The notes under the pieces were generated by a model that had not been told where the DNA came from, did not search any database, and saw only the letters and a list, made by a program, of their open reading frames with translations. From the NCBI GenBank assembly GCA_905212515.1, contig CAJMEU010000055.1, positions 1-16,338 of the forward strand: a stretch of DNA of 16,338 nucleotides, in the 5' to 3' direction. Below, piece after piece: positions 13,008-16,338 of the stretch. Both the position numbers and the translations under genes were made by a program. Positions within the stretch are counted from its first letter, which is position 1, and every line of letters begins with the position of its first letter. The stretch is from an uncultured Oscillospiraceae bacterium (GTDB taxonomy: Bacteria; Bacillota; Clostridia; Oscillospirales; Ruminococcaceae).

Positions 13008-13598
13008 ATGAACAATCTTGAAGTTTTAAAATCCTGTGACGCCTTTTTGGAGGGCCATTTCCTCCTGTCCTCCGGCCGCCACTCTTCGGCCTACTGCCAG
13101 ATGGCCTTTTTGCAGCAGTATCCCGACAAGTGCGCCCAGGTGATGGAGAGCGTGGCCGCCCAGTTGGCGGACACCGACGTGGACGTCATCGTGGGGCCGG
13201 CCATGGGCGGCATCGTGTACGCCTACGAGCTGGGCCGGCAGCTGGGCAAGCGCGCCATTTTCACCGAGCGCGTGGACAACGTGATGACCCTGAAGCGCTT
13301 CGCCATCCATCCGGGCGAGAAGTGCGTGATCGCCGAGGACGTGGTGACCACCGGCATCTCCAGCCTGGAGACCAAGCGCGTCATCGAGGAGGCCGGCGGC
13401 GTGTGCCTGGGCATCGTGTGCGTGGTGGACCGCACCAAGCCCGAGGCGCCCAGCCCCATCCCCATCCTGGCCAGCGCCCTCCAATTGGACCTGCCCACCT
13501 ACGCCCCCGAAGAATGCCCCCTCTGCAAAGAGGGCAAACTGCCCCTGGTGCATCTGGGCAGCCGCAAAATGAAAGAGCAGGCCAAACAGACCTTGTGA
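13008..13598 (+). CDS. pyrE: Orotate phosphoribosyltransferase
   Basis: This 196-residue enzyme joins orotate and PRPP to OMP. The PRPP-binding motif CVIAEDVVTTGIS spans 106-118 and the family N-terminus is clear (GHFLLSSGRHSSAYCQ at about 16-31, with VGPAMGGI at 62-69). The C-terminus has a paired CPLC (Cys170, Cys173), found in the long bacterial OPRTases and possibly a metal or structural site. The ATG at 13008 follows AGAAGGGGAGG. carA follows after 14 bases. Confidence 0.97.
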   Translation: MNNLEVLKSCDAFLEGHFLLSSGRHSSAYCQMAFLQQYPDKCAQVMESVAAQLADTDVDVIVGPAMGGIVYAYELGRQLGKRAIFTERVDNVMTLKRFAIHPGEKCVIAEDVVTTGISSLETKRVIEEAGGVCLGIVCVVDRTKPEAPSPIPILASALQLDLPTYAPEECPLCKEGKLPLVHLGSRKMKEQAKQTL

Positions 13599-13612
13599 AT
13601 AAAGGAGGAGCC

Positions 13613-14707
13613 ATGAAAGCATTCATCGTATTGGAAAACGGCATGGTGTTCGAGGGCGAGAATTTCGGCGCGTCGGGCACGTCCGTGGGCGAAGTGGTGT
13701 TCAACACCGGCATGGCGGGCTATGAGGAGACCCTCACCGACCCCAGCTATTACGGCCAGATCATCACCCAGACGTATCCCCTGATCGGCAATTACGGCGT
13801 GAACGGCGAGGATGCCGAGTCCGGCCGCGTGTGGGCCTTTGGCTACATCGTGCGCCAGGTGTGCGACGAACCCTCCAACTTCCGCAGCAGGGGCACGGTG
13901 GACGCCTTCCTGAAAGAGCAGGGCGTCATCGGCGTGCAGGGCGTGGACACCCGCCGGCTGACGCGCATCCTGCGCGAGTCGGGCGTGATGAACGGCGCCG
14001 TCACCACCGAGTACGCCAGCGCCGGGCAGGCCCTGGCCGACGAAGCGCTGATGGCGCGCATCAAAGGATATGCCGTGACGGGCGCCGTGGACGCGGTGAC
14101 GGCCGGTGAGACGCACACCTACAACGAGGAGGGCGCGCCCCATGTGGCCCTGTTCGATTACGGCTATAAGCGCAACATCCGCCGCATCCTGGTGGGGCGC
14201 GGCTGCAAGGTGACGGTGGTGCCCGCCCGCACCACCGCGGCCGAGCTGCGGGCCCTGGGGGTGGATGGCATCATGCTGTCCAACGGCCCCGGCGACCCGG
14301 CGGAGAACACGGCCATCATTGAGAACCTCAAGGAGATCACCCACATGGGCCTGCCGGTGTTCGGCATCTGTTTGGGCCATCAGCTGACGGCCCTGGCCCA
14401 CGGCGCCAGGACGCAGAAGCTGAAATACGGCCACCGGGGCGTCAACCAGCCCGTCACCGATTTCGCCATGGACCGCACCTTTATCACCAGCCAGAACCAC
14501 GGCTACGCCGTGGTGGCGGACACCGTGGACCCGGCCCTGGCCCAGGTGAGCCACGTGAACGCCAACGACAAGACGGTGGAGGGCGTGCGCTACCGGGACA
14601 TCCCCTGTTTTACCGTGCAGTTCCACCCCGAGGCCTGCAGCGGCCCCAAGGACACAGGCTACCTGTTCGACGAATTTGTTGCCATGATGCGGAAAGGGGG
14701 CAAATAA
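13613..14707 (+). CDS. carA: Carbamoyl-phosphate synthase, small (glutaminase) subunit
   Basis: This 364-residue subunit hydrolyses glutamine and passes ammonia to CarB. The N-terminal CPSase_sm_chain domain runs to about residue 150. The class I amidotransferase domain follows, with SNGPGDP at 223-229, nucleophile Cys253 in GICLGHQ, and His338/Glu340 in FHPEA completing the triad. Length is normal for CarA. The ATG at 13613 follows AAAGGAGG. The stop is separated from the carB start by a single base, so translation is coupled. Confidence 0.98.
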   Translation: MKAFIVLENGMVFEGENFGASGTSVGEVVFNTGMAGYEETLTDPSYYGQIITQTYPLIGNYGVNGEDAESGRVWAFGYIVRQVCDEPSNFRSRGTVDAFLKEQGVIGVQGVDTRRLTRILRESGVMNGAVTTEYASAGQALADEALMARIKGYAVTGAVDAVTAGETHTYNEEGAPHVALFDYGYKRNIRRILVGRGCKVTVVPARTTAAELRALGVDGIMLSNGPGDPAENTAIIENLKEITHMGLPVFGICLGHQLTALAHGARTQKLKYGHRGVNQPVTDFAMDRTFITSQNHGYAVVADTVDPALAQVSHVNANDKTVEGVRYRDIPCFTVQFHPEACSGPKDTGYLFDEFVAMMRKGGK

Positions 14708-14708
14708 G

Positions 14709-16338
14709 ATGCCGAAGGATCCATCCATCAAAAAGGTGCTCGTCATCGGCTCGGGCCCCATCATCATCGGCCAGGCCGCCGAGTTCGACTACTCGGGCAC
14801 CCAGGCCTGCCGCGCCCTGAAAAGCGAGGGCATCGAGGTGGTGCTGGTGAACTCGAACCCGGCCACCATTATGACGGACCCGGACATTGCCGACCGCGTG
14901 TATGTGGAGCCTATGACCGTGGAGGTGCTGGAGCGGGTCATCGAAAAGGAAAAGCCCGATTCCATCCTGCCCAACCTGGGCGGCCAGATGGGCCTGAACC
15001 TGGCCATGGAGCTGTACCGCTCGGGCTATCTGGACAAGGCCGGCGTGCGGCTGCTGGGCTGCCGCCCCGACACCATCGACCGCGCCGAGGACCGCCAGCT
15101 GTTCAAGGACACCATGGAGAAAATGGGCCAGCCCTGCATCCCCTCCAAGGTGGTGGAAAACCTGGACGACGCCCTGGCCTTTGCCGAGGAGATCGGCTAT
15201 CCGGTCATCGTGCGGCCCGCCTTCACCATGGGCGGCACCGGCGGCGGCATCTGCGACGACCGCGCCCAGCTGCACGAGATCGGCACCAACGGCCTGCGCC
15301 TGTCGCCCATCCACCAGGTGCTGATCGAGAAGGGCATCGCCGGCTGGAAAGAGATCGAATACGAAGTGATGCGCGACGGCAAGGGCAACGCCATCACCAT
15401 CTGCAACATGGAAAATATGGACCCCGTGGGCGTGCACACCGGCGACTCCATCGTGGTGGCGCCCACCCAGACGCTGTCCGACAAAGAGTGCCAGATGCTG
15501 CGCCGCGCCGCGCTGGACATCATCACCGAGCTGGGCATCGAGGGCGGCTGCAACTGCCAGTTCGCCCTGAAGCCGGACTCCTTCGAGTACGCGGTGATCG
15601 AGGTGAACCCCCGCGTGTCCCGCTCCTCGGCCCTGGCCTCCAAGGCCACGGGCTACCCCATCGCCAAGGTGGCCACCAAGATCGCCATCGGCTATTCCCT
15701 GGACGAGCTGCCCAACGAGGTGACGGGCCAGACCTGCGCCTGCTTCGAGCCGGCCATCGATTACTGTGTGCTGAAATTCCCCAAATGGCCCTTTGACAAA
15801 TTCGTCTACGCCAAAAAGGACCTGGGCACCCAGATGATGGCCACCGGCGAGGTGATGGCCATCGCCCCCACCTTCGAGCACGCCATGATGAAAGCCGTGT
15901 CCAGCATCGAGCTGGGCCTGGACTGCCTCACCATGCCCGCGGTGGCCGCCCTGCCCGATGAAGAAGTGGTGGAAAAGCTGTCCGTGTGCGACGCCGACCG
16001 CGCCTTCGTGGTGTACGAGGCGATCAAGCGGGGCGTCAGCTTTGACACCATTTACGACAAGACGAAGATCGACAAGTGGTTCCTGTCCAAGCTGAAAAAG
16101 CTGGCCGACTGCGAGCTTTTGCTGGCAAAGGGCCAGGTGACGAAGGAATTGTACCGCCGGGCAAAGCATCTGGGCTTTATGGACAAGACCATCGAGCGCC
16201 TGTCCGGCGCGCCCTGCCCGGACCACCTGACGGCCGGCTACAAGATGGTGGACACCTGCGCCGCGGAATATGACGCCAAGACGCCCGAATTCTACTCCTA
16301 CTTCGACCAGGAGAATGAGGCGGCCCAGTTCATCGCCC
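14709..16338 (+). CDS. carB: Carbamoyl-phosphate synthase, large subunit (partial, 3' end outside window)
   Basis: The frame starts at ATG 14709 (AAAGGGGG at about 14693-14700) and is open to the right edge, giving 543 of the expected roughly 1,070 residues. It opens with KKVLVIGSGPIIIGQAAEFDYSGTQ, the invariant CarB N-terminus. The first ATP-grasp domain, which phosphorylates bicarbonate, is complete: VRPAFTMGGTGGG near 173-185 and the metal-binding Glu298 and Asn300 in VIEVNPRVSRSSALASKATGYP. The oligomerisation domain begins near residue 400 and is partly inside the window. The second ATP-grasp half and the allosteric domain, where UMP/ornithine control would be seen, lie outside. Confidence 0.98.
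   Translation, partial: MPKDPSIKKVLVIGSGPIIIGQAAEFDYSGTQACRALKSEGIEVVLVNSNPATIMTDPDIADRVYVEPMTVEVLERVIEKEKPDSILPNLGGQMGLNLAMELYRSGYLDKAGVRLLGCRPDTIDRAEDRQLFKDTMEKMGQPCIPSKVVENLDDALAFAEEIGYPVIVRPAFTMGGTGGGICDDRAQLHEIGTNGLRLSPIHQVLIEKGIAGWKEIEYEVMRDGKGNAITICNMENMDPVGVHTGDSIVVAPTQTLSDKECQMLRRAALDIITELGIEGGCNCQFALKPDSFEYAVIEVNPRVSRSSALASKATGYPIAKVATKIAIGYSLDELPNEVTGQTCACFEPAIDYCVLKFPKWPFDKFVYAKKDLGTQMMATGEVMAIAPTFEHAMMKAVSSIELGLDCLTMPAVAALPDEEVVEKLSVCDADRAFVVYEAIKRGVSFDTIYDKTKIDKWFLSKLKKLADCELLLAKGQVTKELYRRAKHLGFMDKTIERLSGAPCPDHLTAGYKMVDTCAAEYDAKTPEFYSYFDQENEAAQFIA

Noticed and set aside
14610..16226. Antisense frame of 538 codons over carA/carB
   Set aside because: It is the shadow of carB; no motif and no start signal.

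Overview
The window is a GC-rich stretch whose gene families, strong AGGAGG-type ribosome binding sites, sigma-A promoters and class 1B (PyrK/PyrD) dihydroorotate dehydrogenase suggest a high-GC member of the Clostridia, for example an Oscillospiraceae-like gut anaerobe. This placement is inferred from style and gene content, not from a marker gene. No rRNA, tRNA, insertion sequence or CRISPR array was seen. Coding density is high and no gene-free gap exceeds about 210 bases.

Region 1 (1-5807) is a carbohydrate or cyclitol uptake and catabolism locus. It holds the probable tail of a sugar ABC ATPase, an RbsC-type permease, a lipoprotein substrate-binding protein, a creatininase-superfamily hydrolase and a D-tagatose-3-epimerase-family isomerase, all on the + strand. 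A second copy of the hydrolase converges on them from the - strand. An ABC sugar importer, an IolN-like hydrolase and an IolO-like epimerase together recall the inositol pathway described in Thermotoga maritima (inositol oxidised twice, ring opened by IolN, product epimerised by IolO). The two dehydrogenases that pathway needs are not in the window, so the substrate is an inference. A large bidirectional terminator region separates the convergent genes.

Region 2 (5688-7307) is the divergent control region and a PucR/CdaR-type regulator. A perfect 16-bp palindrome lies directly upstream of the regulator's -10 box and a sigma-A promoter drives the second hydrolase in the opposite direction, so the regulator probably controls itself, that hydrolase, or both.

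Region 3 (7308-8957) is a two-gene unit with its own consensus promoter: asparagine synthetase A and a GNAT acetyltransferase, joined by a TGATG overlap.

Region 4 (8935-16338) is a de novo pyrimidine operon, pyrC-pyrF-pyrK-pyrD-pyrE-carA-carB (carB cut off by the window end). Its near-perfect promoter starts inside the 3' end of the acetyltransferase gene. The roughly 200-nt leader has a 23-codon open frame with an excellent ribosome binding site that stops exactly at the base of a strong intrinsic terminator, after a pyrimidine-rich tract. That layout fits coupled transcription-translation attenuation sensing UTP, as in enterobacterial pyrBI, rather than the PyrR system usual in Firmicutes. 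It is the most interesting feature of the window. pyrB and pyrR are not seen.
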